Source: Paraburkholderia gardini (lineage in GTDB: Bacteria; Pseudomonadota; Gammaproteobacteria; Burkholderiales; Burkholderiaceae). Taken from it: a stretch of 62,250 nucleotides of DNA. Positions 53,566 to 61,147 of the stretch are shown here, piece after piece. Every line of letters begins with the position of its first letter. The stretch's first letter is position 1. The DNA is taken from assembly GCF_907164575.1 (NCBI RefSeq), contig NZ_CAJQYY010000034.1, positions 1 to 62,250 of the forward strand. Direction: 5' to 3'. The notes beneath the pieces were generated by a model. That model had not been told where the DNA came from. It saw only the letters and a list, made by a program, of their open reading frames with translations, and did not search any database. The position numbers and the translations under genes were made by a program.

Positions 53566-53707
53566 GGAATTGACAAAAGGTCAACCTTCATCCGGAGCGG
53601 AATAGACATTTCGTCAATTTCACCCCCCGGATTAAAGCCAGTTTAAGAAGTGCCCGCAGAGAAGTTACAGCCACTTGAATTCACCTTCATAAATAGGAGT
53701 ACATATC

Positions 53708-54034
53708 ATGCCGAACGTCACCACCAACGCACCCTTCCCGCCGACAGGATCACAGATCGCCGTGGTGATTCCCAACGTGGTGGGCGGGGTGCTTCAGAAT
53801 CCCGGCACCCTCACGGGCGTGGTCGTCTCCCAGCCCATCGCCGTGAAGACCGGCAGCGCGCCGATTGATATCTCGTTTTACGACAGCGTAGGCACCCCCG
53901 CCGCCAACGCCACACCCATTGCGACCATCAAGGCCGATCAGGGCTATCAGCCCGTACCCCTGAACGTGCAATTTACGACCGGTCTTTACGCGGTGCAGCG
54001 CTCGCAATCGTCGGTAGCCGTGTCATTCGAGTAA
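53708..54034 (+). CDS. Hypothetical, possibly structural, element protein
   Basis: The 108-residue product is rich in V, T, P and A, with few charges and predicted beta structure (GVVVSQPIAVKTGSAPIDIS, TTGLYAVQRSQSSVAVSF). This composition is usual for small virion or decoration proteins. AGGAGT precedes the ATG. The next gene follows by four bases. No family was recognised. Confidence 0.55.
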   Translation: MPNVTTNAPFPPTGSQIAVVIPNVVGGVLQNPGTLTGVVVSQPIAVKTGSAPIDISFYDSVGTPAANATPIATIKADQGYQPVPLNVQFTTGLYAVQRSQSSVAVSFE

Positions 54035-54038
54035 AAAA

Positions 54039-54362
54039 ATGCCCGCCACGGTTTTGAAGTTTGAGAGGAAGCCCGCACCGGCACCGGCAGTGCAATCAAT
54101 TGCATTCAATGACCGCACGATGCTGGGCATCACCTCACCCACCCTCATTCATGCTGGCCCGTGCCGGTTGATATGGGTATCGATTATTAGCGGGGGTTTT
54201 GCCGTGTATGACGCCCGCACCCTGCACGTCGGGCCGGAGCGTCTGATTTGCAGAACAGGTCCAGGCACTGAAGGGCCCTTAATCCGGCTCGACTGGCCAT
54301 GCATGAAAGGACTGGTGATCGTACCGGAAGCAGACAGCGTGATCGCGATTTTATTCGTGTAG
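54039..54362 (+). CDS. Hypothetical beta-rich element protein
   Basis: The 107-residue product has a short basic, proline/alanine-rich start that contains the dispersed palindrome (VQSIA), then a beta-rich domain (LIHAGPCRLIWVSIISGGFA, ERLICRTGPG). It may be structural. It lies four bases after the preceding gene. Confidence 0.55.
   Translation: MPATVLKFERKPAPAPAVQSIAFNDRTMLGITSPTLIHAGPCRLIWVSIISGGFAVYDARTLHVGPERLICRTGPGTEGPLIRLDWPCMKGLVIVPEADSVIAILFV
54091..54104. repeat. Dispersed palindrome copy 4 (TGCAATCAATTGCA)
   Basis: This exact copy lies near the start of the 107-residue gene, in the same reading frame (QSIA) as copies 3 and 5. Confidence 0.85.
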
Positions 54363-54382
54363 GGATCGAAGAGAGGCAGACC

Positions 54383-54634
54383 ATGAAAAGCGCAAAGCTA
54401 ACGCCGGAACAGCATGCCGACGAACTGGAACGATGGGCTATCGAATCCACGCAACCGCACCGCCCCGGCATGGCCTTTATCACCAGCACCTATGGGGAGC
54501 GGGTGGAAGCCACGTATCAAACCGATTTACGCAAGGTCACGTGGAAAATTAACGGACGCTCTGCGACCAAAGAACAGGTGGTGCGGGCTATCGCGGATGC
54601 TGACAGACGCCCCGCACCCTCACGCATTTATTGA
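54383..54634 (+). CDS. Small hypothetical element protein
   Basis: The 83-residue product is soluble and mixed in charge (LTPEQHADELERWAIEST, GRSATKEQVVRAIADADRR). GAGAGGC precedes the ATG. Its stop overlaps a possible TTG start of the next gene. Its function is unknown. Confidence 0.58.
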   Translation: MKSAKLTPEQHADELERWAIESTQPHRPGMAFITSTYGERVEATYQTDLRKVTWKINGRSATKEQVVRAIADADRRPAPSRIY

Positions 54635-54642
54635 GGCCAGCA

Positions 54643-55386
54643 ATGGAAGCCCTACGAACGTTCGTGATCCGGCAGAGCGAACTATCCCGCCAGCAGGTGT
54701 TCGAGGGCGAACCTAACGCGCACTGGAAGCGGGGTACGAATTCCACACTTCCACCTGCCACGCTTATTCCCGGGCCGAGGATCGTACAGCGGGACGACGA
54801 GCGGGACGAAGAGCAGCATGAAGAGCCACAGGAAGCGCCACAGGAAGCGCCCGTCACGCACAGGCGTGGTCACTCACCGGAGACCGTGGCGCGCGTGATG
54901 TTACTGACTGGGCGGGGCCGGAATTCACGGGAGATTGCTGAAAGTATGGGTCTTACCCCGTCGGCGGTGTCCAGCATCAGGGCACTGGTACGGAAGCGTA
55001 ACGCGGCCCCGAAGCCCGCCCCGAAGCCCGCCCCGAAGCCCGCCCCCATCACGCAACTACAAACTCAATTGCAATCAATTGCACAGGACTGCCAACCGGC
55101 GAAGCCGATCATTGAACTGGCGAAGCCAGCATCTAACCCCTTGCTTCGCACTACGTTGCCGCGCATCCCCGATGCCCCGCGTCTGTTCGTGCTGGATTGG
55201 GCTCGCAAGCTGGCCGCCATCGAATTTGAAGCCGCGAAGCCCGTAAAAAAGCCCCGCCGTAGCACGCAGAGCCACACGAATTATCTGACCCGCTCGCAGT
55301 TAAAAGAATCCCTGAACCGGTATTTCCCCAAAGCAGCCACGGTCATCAACCCCGCCCACCATGCGCTGGAAGCGTTTTACAAATGA
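54643..55386 (+). CDS. Helix-turn-helix DNA-binding protein with KPAP repeats
   Basis: The 247-residue product has an acidic N-terminal linker and then a helix-turn-helix (SPETVARVMLLTGRGRNSRE, ESMGLTPSAVSSIRAL; about residues 80-120). A PKPA repeat linker, the dispersed palindrome (LQSIA) and a basic C-terminal domain follow. The domain resembles recognition helices of terminase small subunits and phage regulators, so it could control late genes or bind the dispersed palindrome. The ATG at 54643 is preferred to the TTG at 54631. Confidence 0.62.
   Translation: MEALRTFVIRQSELSRQQVFEGEPNAHWKRGTNSTLPPATLIPGPRIVQRDDERDEEQHEEPQEAPQEAPVTHRRGHSPETVARVMLLTGRGRNSREIAESMGLTPSAVSSIRALVRKRNAAPKPAPKPAPKPAPITQLQTQLQSIAQDCQPAKPIIELAKPASNPLLRTTLPRIPDAPRLFVLDWARKLAAIEFEAAKPVKKPRRSTQSHTNYLTRSQLKESLNRYFPKAATVINPAHHALEAFYK
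55009..55044. repeat. Three tandem 12-bp repeats (CCGAAGCCCGCC)
   Basis: Three perfect units encode the PKPA repeats of the helix-turn-helix protein linker. Confidence 0.85.
55070..55083. repeat. Dispersed palindrome copy 5 (TGCAATCAATTGCA)
   Basis: This exact copy lies in the linker of the helix-turn-helix gene, again read as QSIA. Confidence 0.85.
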
Positions 55387-55574
55387 CGCTCTTCGCACTC
55401 GAAGCCTTAAAAGAGGCAGCACACCATGGAGCCGTCCGCGTGGTAATCGGTGCAGCCATCATCACGGCATACCTCGACACGGCCAGCCACGAGGTCCGAT
55501 GGGCATGCAACGGCGCAGAGAGAAGTGAGACATGGGTAGATGAATTTTTAAAGCGTAGCTGGAAACAAAATTAG
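55383..55574 (+). CDS. Small hypothetical element protein
   Basis: The 63-residue product is soluble (LFALEALKEAAHHGAVRVVI, TAYLDTASHEVRWACNG). Its ATG overlaps the preceding stop by four bases (ATGA). It is the last gene of the plus-strand operon. Its function is unknown. Confidence 0.58.
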   Translation: MTLFALEALKEAAHHGAVRVVIGAAIITAYLDTASHEVRWACNGAERSETWVDEFLKRSWKQN

Positions 55575-56074
55575 AACGAAACCGCTACCTTCCCCGGGTC
55601 ATTTAGCGGACATTGATAGCTATCAGTTTCCGCCCATCGCCACACCATTCCCGCACGATCACCTTTATCCGTTCGGATACCTATTTAAAAGAGAAGTAAT
55701 TTTTCTGCACCGTTTCCCGTAAGCGCTAACCTTTGGTGGTAAAAGTGGTGGTAAATCGGCATTCGCCATTTTTATAAACAGCCGCCAACCCCTTGCACCA
55801 AGGACGGATGGCATCCGGAGGGGGTTACACCGTCTAACCCTCATGGATCAATTCCCACCCGAGACAGCACCGCCCTGGAACTGGCAAAGCCGGACGTGAC
55901 AACGTATCGAGCCAGTGCGCAGATAAAGTTCCCGAGTTCCCGGGCAGAGGCGTGCAGACACGACCGTTAAGCTGTCCATGCGCGCACAACACCCGGGAAC
56001 CGGGGAACCGCATCAAAAGGCCAGCAAAACGCGCTGTAACGTGTCTTTGCCGGTTCCCAATGATCGGGGAACAG
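55575..56074. other. 500-base convergent non-coding region with strong dyads
   Basis: No gene is supported between the two convergent operons. It contains a perfect 12-bp palindrome TGATAGCTATCA (55614-55625), two direct TGGTGGTAAA copies 12 bases apart (55734, 55746) and a large inverted repeat of GTTCCC motifs (55928-56008). It is long for a simple terminator region and might be a packaging site, origin or small RNA. Confidence 0.55.
55928..56008. repeat. Large inverted repeat of GTTCCC/GGGAAC motifs
   Basis: GTTCCCGAGTTCCCGG (55928-55943) is complementary at 14 of 16 positions to CCGGGAACCGGGGAAC (55993-56008), with a 49-base spacer. A third pair, GTTCCC (56053-56058) and CGGGGAAC (56065-56072), follows at once. 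Confidence 0.8.
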
Positions 56075-57385
56075 TCATCCCGGCAGCACGTAGAACACTT
56101 CCGATGATGGACCGCCACGCGTGCTGCGCTGGTGACGTTCGACGGCCACCGCACCCTCTGACTCCAGATGCTTGATACAGCGTCCGAACGTCGCACTATC
56201 GAGCCGGGATTTCTTCAATAGCGCCGAGTGCGACACGAGTCCATGATCGACGGCGATGTTGTTCGCCTCTTCGAAGCGCACGCCCGTGAATGGCCGCTTG
56301 CCTGATATCGCATCACGCATGGTCTGTTCAATCTTGCGGGCGTCACGAACAACTTGCGAGTCGGTCATGGAGTCGGTGAAGCCTGACAGGCACGCGTGCG
56401 AGTAGCGGACGAAGCGTACGCCCCATTCGAGATGATCGGGCGTCACGACCTGTACGTCATCCCAGACCGCCAGCACCAGCGCGATACGCTTCGCCATTTC
56501 CAGTGCGCGCATGCATAGCGCACGGCGCGTGGCATCGGCAGAGCGTGCGCCCTCGTAGAAGGCGTCTCCGGCTTCGCGTTCCAGTTCCATCGCCTGAGAG
56601 GTGCGCGGCACCACCTGAACGTCATCCTCCGGACGGGTCATGGGTGAGCCGAAACGGGAGACGCTACGTGCCGTCGCACCTAATGCCGATTCAATTTCAG
56701 AGTAGAGATCGCCGCGCACCGGATAGGCCGGGGGCGGGAAGTCTTCACCATCGACCAGCAGACACCGACCGAGAAAACCGGTTTCGATCAGGCTCGCAGG
56801 TATGCCGCGCATCTTGGCATGCGTGGTGACTCCGAACAGCGTGACGTAAGGGTGATATAGCGTGATCGATGGCCGTCGCGCGAGTGTGCGGGTGGTGATC
56901 GAACTACCGGACCGGCTGAATAGCTCCAGCAGCATCTTTTCCGCTGCGGTCTGATAGCTGGCCGCTTTGTTGCCACTGATAGCGCCGATCAGATGCGCGA
57001 GTTCGTCTACGCACAGCACCAGCCGGCGTTCCAGAGTCATGCACAGTGAGTCTTCGATACCTTGACCGCTTCCGATGTTACTGACCGCCTGACCACCGCC
57101 GACCTCCGCCAGCGTTTCGATCAGTTTCAGCGGCCCATCTTTGCCTGAACCCGTACCGGCCAGACCGGCGATATACAGGTTGCCGCGCAGCCCATCATCG
57201 AGTGCCCACCGACCATGCATGCATGCGCTCATTGCAGCGAGTGCAGCGCCGACCGTCAGCGCGGGTTGTAGCCGGTGCTGGTGCTTCATGGAGATTGATA
57301 CCAGCGATTCCATCGGCCCGGGAAACGGTGATATCAACGGGCGTGCGTTGTTGGTTGAGGTTCGCACCACCTCAAGAGCCGTCAT
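56075..57385 (-). CDS. DUF3987-like replication ATPase
   Basis: The 436-residue product has a Walker A-type loop (GLAGTGSGKDGPLKLIETLA), a Walker B-type motif (RLVLCVDELAHLIG), a sensor-like TLFGVTTHAKM, and a C-terminal winged-helix-like part (LLKKSRLDSATFGRCIKHLE). This is the pattern of DUF3987/YfjI-type proteins, which replace primase-helicases in many prophages and satellites. It starts within four bases of the AlpA-like gene, so they are coupled. The role is inferred from family and position. Confidence 0.75.
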   Translation of the reverse strand: MTALEVVRTSTNNARPLISPFPGPMESLVSISMKHQHRLQPALTVGAALAAMSACMHGRWALDDGLRGNLYIAGLAGTGSGKDGPLKLIETLAEVGGGQAVSNIGSGQGIEDSLCMTLERRLVLCVDELAHLIGAISGNKAASYQTAAEKMLLELFSRSGSSITTRTLARRPSITLYHPYVTLFGVTTHAKMRGIPASLIETGFLGRCLLVDGEDFPPPAYPVRGDLYSEIESALGATARSVSRFGSPMTRPEDDVQVVPRTSQAMELEREAGDAFYEGARSADATRRALCMRALEMAKRIALVLAVWDDVQVVTPDHLEWGVRFVRYSHACLSGFTDSMTDSQVVRDARKIEQTMRDAISGKRPFTGVRFEEANNIAVDHGLVSHSALLKKSRLDSATFGRCIKHLESEGAVAVERHQRSTRGGPSSEVFYVLPG

Positions 57386-57624
57386 TTCCCTGACTCCAGA
57401 AAGGCCCGCACCGTTTCCGTCTTCCAGTACGGTTTGCCGTCGCTGCCATCGGCCTCGGGAATGACGCCCGCGTTGAGACGTCTATAAAACGTGGTGGCCG
57501 ATATGCTCAGCAACGTCAGCAGATGGCCGACACGCAGCCGCCCGGGTTGATTCAGGGGGGTGATTACCGTCTTGGGGCGCGTGCCCCCTGTACGCTTCTT
57601 TTTCGCTACAAACTGGACTGCCAT
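57382..57624 (-). CDS. AlpA-like helix-turn-helix regulator
   Basis: The 80-residue product is basic at its N-terminus and has a MerR-like helix-turn-helix (RVGHLLTLLSISATTFYRRL, then GVIPEADGSDGKPYWKTETV), ending AFLESGK. AlpA-type proteins regulate integrase or excision in satellites and cryptic prophages. GGGAGGG precedes the ATG, and the stop overlaps the ATPase gene start by four bases. Confidence 0.8.
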   Translation of the reverse strand: MAVQFVAKKKRTGGTRPKTVITPLNQPGRLRVGHLLTLLSISATTFYRRLNAGVIPEADGSDGKPYWKTETVRAFLESGK

Positions 57625-57717
57625 ATGCCCTCCCGGGCGTGCGGCACTCCATTGCCTGAGTTAACGAGAAAGAGACGCCCAGGGTAAGGGCGTCCATCAC
57701 AACACTTACTGCTTCCG

Positions 57718-57936
57718 TCAGTCTGCGCAGTATTCGAGCACTTCTTCCGCGCTCATATCGAAGCGGGAGCCCGCAGCGATAACATTGGTGTACAAGTCCA
57801 CGAGCATGAAATTGCCATAGTTGTCGACACTGTTAGCGCGCCAGCGGGATTTTGTAGCGATTAGGCCAGCCGCTTTCGCTGCACGACGTGCGCGGGCTTC
57901 GAGCGCCTTTTCAGCGCGGTCAAGATCAATGCTCAT
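57718..57936 (-). CDS. Small prophage-associated hypothetical protein
   Basis: The 72-residue product (MSIDLDRAEKALEARARRAA; KSRWRANSVDNYGNFMLVD; ending EEVLEYCAD) resembles a small conserved protein often found in Burkholderiales prophages and islands. Its function is not known. It lies between the integrase and the AlpA-like gene on the same strand. Confidence 0.7.
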   Translation of the reverse strand: MSIDLDRAEKALEARARRAAKAAGLIATKSRWRANSVDNYGNFMLVDLYTNVIAAGSRFDMSAEEVLEYCAD

Positions 57937-58118
57937 GTTCGACTCCATTTGTGGACGCGCGAGCGTCGCCGGTTAAGTGACACCGGTATGGAGTGCGAGA
58001 CGTGGACAGGCAGGGGGAGGGTTGTCGTGAGCATGGAAACAGCAACCCCTTGCGGGCCACCGTCAACGCCTCCATGCTCAGGTGTACGGCCATGTTGCCA
58101 GCGAATGCGCCGGGATGC

Positions 58119-58142
58119 AACACTAAGATTGTGCTTAGTGTG
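58119..58142 (-). terminator. Hairpin at the integrase stop codon
   Basis: CACTAAG (58121-58127) and CTTAGTG (58134-58140) form a perfect stem around a six-base loop that includes the integrase TAA stop (58135-58137). There is no clear T-run, so function as a terminator is uncertain. Confidence 0.45.
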
Positions 58143-59415
58143 CGGTGGCGCGCAATTCGTCCAGCACGTCGGCCCAATGCTGGAGCATCGTCGTGCGCTC
58201 AGTCAGATACTCAGCCTTGTTATACGCGGCAGCAATCTGATTGCGCTGGACGTGAGCAAGCTGGCGCTCAATCGCGAGCGGTTCAAACTTGCCCGACTCG
58301 TGTATCCATGTTGAGAACGTGCCCCGGCACCCGTGCGGCGAGAATCCAATCGATCCCCGACCGGAGAAGCCCAGACGTTCAAGTGATGCATTAAGCGCTG
58401 TCGCGCACATCGGGGCATTCTCATGCCGGGAGTTCGGGAACAGCCAGTCAGTGTGGCCGGTGATTTCCCGTAGTTCCTTCAACAGCACGACCGCCTGGGC
58501 AGACAACGGTACAAGGTGCGGGCGTTTCATTTTCATGCGCTCCAGCGGAATGCTCCACAGCGCGTTGTCGAAATCAAACTCAGTCCAGCGAGCCGCGCGC
58601 AGTTCCACAGAGCGCGTCGCGGTAAGCATCAGCAACTGAAGCGCGATTCGCATGGGCCGACCCCCGCCCCCGGTTTGCAGCGCCTTGAAGAGGTCTTGCA
58701 ACTGGCTGGCGTTCAGCGCCTTGTTGTTCTTCACCGGGGGCATCACTACCGCATCGGCAAGCCTGAACCCGACCGCCGGATTGTTGTCGCACCGACCACT
58801 GACCACACCAAGCCGGAACACTCCTGAACACCAGGTTTTCAGCAGTGCCGCGAGTGAAGGTGCGGACGTGCGCAGTTCGTCGTCGCGTAGCTTCTTACGA
58901 CGGGCTACGTCCCGCACCAGATGGTAGATATCAGCGGTGGTGAGCGACTTGATGGGGCGCGCGCCAATCGGCGTATCCCGAACGTACTTACCCATGTAAC
59001 GTTCAATCTGTTTGAGGTAATACGGGCTCCATTTGGTGCGGTTCAGGTCTATCCATTCCGCAGTCACGCCCCAGAAAGTGGTGGCCTGTTCGGTCAGGGT
59101 TTTTTGCTTTTTGGCCTTGGCGTGGGCGTTCGGGTCGATGCCCTGCGACACCAGCTTTTCAGCGGCAATCCGCGCTTCGTGTGCTTGCACAATCGACACG
59201 TCCGGCCACTTCCCGATGGTGAGGGTGCAGTCTTTTCCGGCATGCCGGTATGACCACTTCCAGACCTTGGAGCCGACCGCCGACACCAGCACGAACATGC
59301 GGTCACGGTCACTCAGTTTGAACGCCTTGCGAGCCGCTTTGGCCGCCATGGCTTTCTGTTGGTCTCCGGCCTTGTAGCCGCGTTTTATATCGGTGATGGT
59401 GAGCGCGCTGGACAT
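58135..59415 (-). CDS. int: Tyrosine recombinase/integrase, P4-like
   Basis: The 426-residue enzyme has an N-terminal arm-binding domain (WKWSYRHAGKDCTLTIGKWP) and a core-binding domain. The catalytic domain carries the arginine in TATRSVELRAARW, HGCRGTFSTW, the late histidine in RQLAHVQRN and the nucleophile tyrosine in AAAYNKAEYL. The start at 59415 follows GGAGGG. It lies 160 bases from the right-end repeat and reads inward. It integrates the element into a protein-coding gene and not a tRNA gene. Confidence 0.92.
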   Translation of the reverse strand: MSSALTITDIKRGYKAGDQQKAMAAKAARKAFKLSDRDRMFVLVSAVGSKVWKWSYRHAGKDCTLTIGKWPDVSIVQAHEARIAAEKLVSQGIDPNAHAKAKKQKTLTEQATTFWGVTAEWIDLNRTKWSPYYLKQIERYMGKYVRDTPIGARPIKSLTTADIYHLVRDVARRKKLRDDELRTSAPSLAALLKTWCSGVFRLGVVSGRCDNNPAVGFRLADAVVMPPVKNNKALNASQLQDLFKALQTGGGGRPMRIALQLLMLTATRSVELRAARWTEFDFDNALWSIPLERMKMKRPHLVPLSAQAVVLLKELREITGHTDWLFPNSRHENAPMCATALNASLERLGFSGRGSIGFSPHGCRGTFSTWIHESGKFEPLAIERQLAHVQRNQIAAAYNKAEYLTERTTMLQHWADVLDELRATAH

Positions 59416-59453
59416 TGAGTAACCCTCCATGGGGGCCTCAAGTTTACCCGAAA

Positions 59454-59473
59454 TTTAACCCCCGTTTAACCCC
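59454..59473. repeat. Possible integrase arm-type sites, right
   Basis: TTTAACCCCC (59454-59463) and TTTAACCCC (59465-59473) are direct repeats with an 11-base period between the integrase start and the right core. They resemble the pair inside the left end. Confidence 0.5.
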
Positions 59474-59529
59474 ATTTTGGGGAATGCAGTCGAATGCAAG
59501 AAAATGCAATACCCTCTGAAATCCCATAT

Positions 59530-60441
59530 CTATAAGGGTTTAAGAATGCTGAAGAATGCAGGGTGGTGCGTAAGGTGGTTGCCCTGTTTGAGCACCTTGC
59601 CTTCACTGTCGTCATCGAGCCAGTTGGGGGTCGTGTCGGTCTCGATGCGGATCATGTCCATTCCGCCCGTCGAAAACACCACGGGTGCGCAGAAGCTCAT
59701 TTTGTCGGCGACCTGCACGCATCCTGCCGGCCATTTTCTTACGCCGTCGCTGCCTGTCCGCATCGGAAACATCGTGAACTCGCTGCTCAATGCCTTCGAT
59801 GGCGTCAGCAGAAGATACGGCCGCGCGAGGTTCGCGTGAACGATATAGCGCAACCCGATGTTGCCGGGCAGCGCACGTAGCGGTTGCGTGCAGCACGTGT
59901 CGTCCGGCTGCTCCGCGCCGACGCCGAAAAGGCCCGAAAACGCCCAGCCGAATTCACCGGTATAACCGTCCATCGCGACGCAGCGTTTCGCGCCTGGCTG
60001 GCAGCGGACGTCGTCGACGGATTGCGCGGTGACGTCGAACGGCCTGGCTCCGACAAAACCGACCGGCAGTTTGACGAGCGGCCCCGATACCTGCGCATCG
60101 TTCGCGAACACCATCGACGTTCTGCCGCCCACTGCCGGATAGTCCTTTCGCGGCAACACCGAGGAGAGCACGCGAACCCCCTGCGTGCCGGTGTCGAGCA
60201 TCATGTAGACCGCCTTGCCGTCGATCTGGATGGGCAGGCCGAGGCGTGACTGGCCTCGATCGCTGCGCTCGACGTTGAGCGCGATCACTACGCCATCCCG
60301 GCCGCCGTTCAGAAGGCTCGCGGCGGGCGGCGGCGGTGTCGGTGTGACGATGGGCGTCGAGCAGCTGCTCAGCGCGCAGCTCAGGACGCTGGTCGACAGA
60401 AGAACGACGGCCAGCCGGCCGCGCAGAAAGGACTTGGGCAT
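59530..60441 (-). pseudogene. 5' part of host lipoprotein gene (aspartyl-protease-like, DUF3443-type), with element-derived tail
   Basis: The frame encodes 303 residues: a lipoprotein signal (lipobox LSSC), a proline-rich linker and a beta-rich domain with YMMLDTGTQGVRVL, where DTGT resembles the aspartyl-protease catalytic motif. The host part ends at VLKQGN inside the attR repeat, and the last 15 residues come from the element. The missing 65 residues are at 42484-42680. The intact protein would have about 353 residues and resembles DUF3443-type lipoproteins of Burkholderia. Whether the truncated form still folds is unknown. Confidence 0.85.
59578..59594. repeat. attR core, 17-bp direct repeat
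   Basis: This is identical to 42682-42698. It lies in the reading frame of the host lipoprotein gene (LKQGN). Confidence 0.92.
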
Positions 60442-60561
60442 GAGGACCTGTTTCGCAGTGAGCGCGCAATAACGGGGCGCTCACTGTACGCGGCTGGTTC
60501 GCCGCATTTGAAACAATGTGTCAAGGCCTGGGATCAGTTCTGTCGCTGCACGGGCGTTACG

Positions 60562-60999
60562 TTACGCCTGCGGATTTTCCCGGGTGGCGGCGATGGCTGC
60601 TGCGCCTGCCGTTATTGCGGCCTGCTGCTGCGCGGTTTTGGCCTGCATCACGGTCTGCTCGACACGCTCGACGAAGTCACGATCGACGCTGGACAGCGCT
60701 TCGCGTTCGCCATCGTGCGTGTCGACGATCAGGCGATGGGTGACGTCCTGCGTGAGCCACGCCAGCGCGCCGACCACGGTCATCATCACGCCGCAGACAA
60801 GACCCGCCGGCGACGAGAGCACCCCGCCGACGATAGCGCCCGCCAGACCCGCGAGCGAAATCACGAGCGGCACGACCCGGTTTTTCTGCACGGTGACGAC
60901 GCGCGTTTGCTGGATTTCGCGCAATGCGAAGACCTGGCCGGCGGCCGAAAGAGAATTGCGCGTGACCGACACGCCGCGCTCATTGAAAGGAATTTCCAT
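60562..60999 (-). CDS. DUF6232-type membrane protein
   Basis: The 145-residue product starts MEIPFNERGVSVTRNSLSAA, has two adjacent membrane helices (about residues 47-68 and 72-92) and an alanine/glutamine-rich tail. This layout matches the small DUF6232 proteins. The ATG at 60999 follows GAAATTCC-type sequence weakly; an extension to 61119 is unlikely. Its function is unknown. Confidence 0.72.
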   Translation of the reverse strand: MEIPFNERGVSVTRNSLSAAGQVFALREIQQTRVVTVQKNRVVPLVISLAGLAGAIVGGVLSSPAGLVCGVMMTVVGALAWLTQDVTHRLIVDTHDGEREALSSVDRDFVERVEQTVMQAKTAQQQAAITAGAAAIAATRENPQA

Positions 61000-61120
61000 C
61001 GATTCGAAGTGATGGGGGGGGAAAGGCCGCAGAGTAACAGAAGCGACGATGGAGTTGCGCGGGTGCGTGCAAAAGGACCGGGGAAGCAGCGCTGCCATCA
61101 GCAGCTCGGGGTTTGACAAA

Positions 61121-61140
61121 TGGTTCCAATAATGGAACCA
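61121..61140. promoter_or_regulatory. Perfect operator palindrome TGGTTCCA-ATAA-TGGAACCA
   Basis: The 8-base arms around ATAA lie seven bases before the HicA-like start, after a TTGACA (61113-61118). This is the expected autoregulatory site of a HicB-type antitoxin. Confidence 0.8.
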
Positions 61141-61147
61141 TTCATAA

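Larger units (their letters stand above)
53331..53707. promoter_or_regulatory. Non-coding region with iteron-like repeats
   Basis: This 377-base stretch holds no gene. It begins with about 120 bases of AT-rich DNA. Then come four tandem 11-bp units, three 9-bp units (both listed separately) and the inverted repeat TTGAC-AAAAG-GTCAA (53570-53584). The combination of AT-rich DNA and phased repeats fits a replication origin or a late-gene control region. GGAGT before 53708 is the ribosome binding site of the next gene. Confidence 0.55.
42682..59594. mobile_element. Integrated satellite-like element (about 16.9 kb) with tyrosine integrase
   Basis: The element is bounded by a 17-bp direct repeat, and the interrupted host gene proves its ends. 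One repeat copy belongs to the element, giving about 16,896 bp. GC content is visibly lower than in the flanks. Contents include an integrase beside the right end, an AlpA-like regulator, a DUF3987-like ATPase, a second replication-type gene, two RHH regulators, a DUF2280-type protein, a tape-measure-like protein and a hub-like protein, with many small overlapping genes. Large terminase, portal, capsid, sheath and fibre genes were not found. A phage satellite carrying some tail parts is the favoured reading; a reduced prophage is the alternative. Confidence 0.88.

Noticed and set aside
59486..59510. Three ATGCA-containing words near attR as copies of the dispersed palindrome
   Set aside because: They share only the ATGCA core and do not form the palindrome.
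42682..59594. Complete inducible prophage
   Set aside because: No capsid, portal, large terminase, sheath, fibre or recognisable lysis cassette was found in 17 kb of dense genes.
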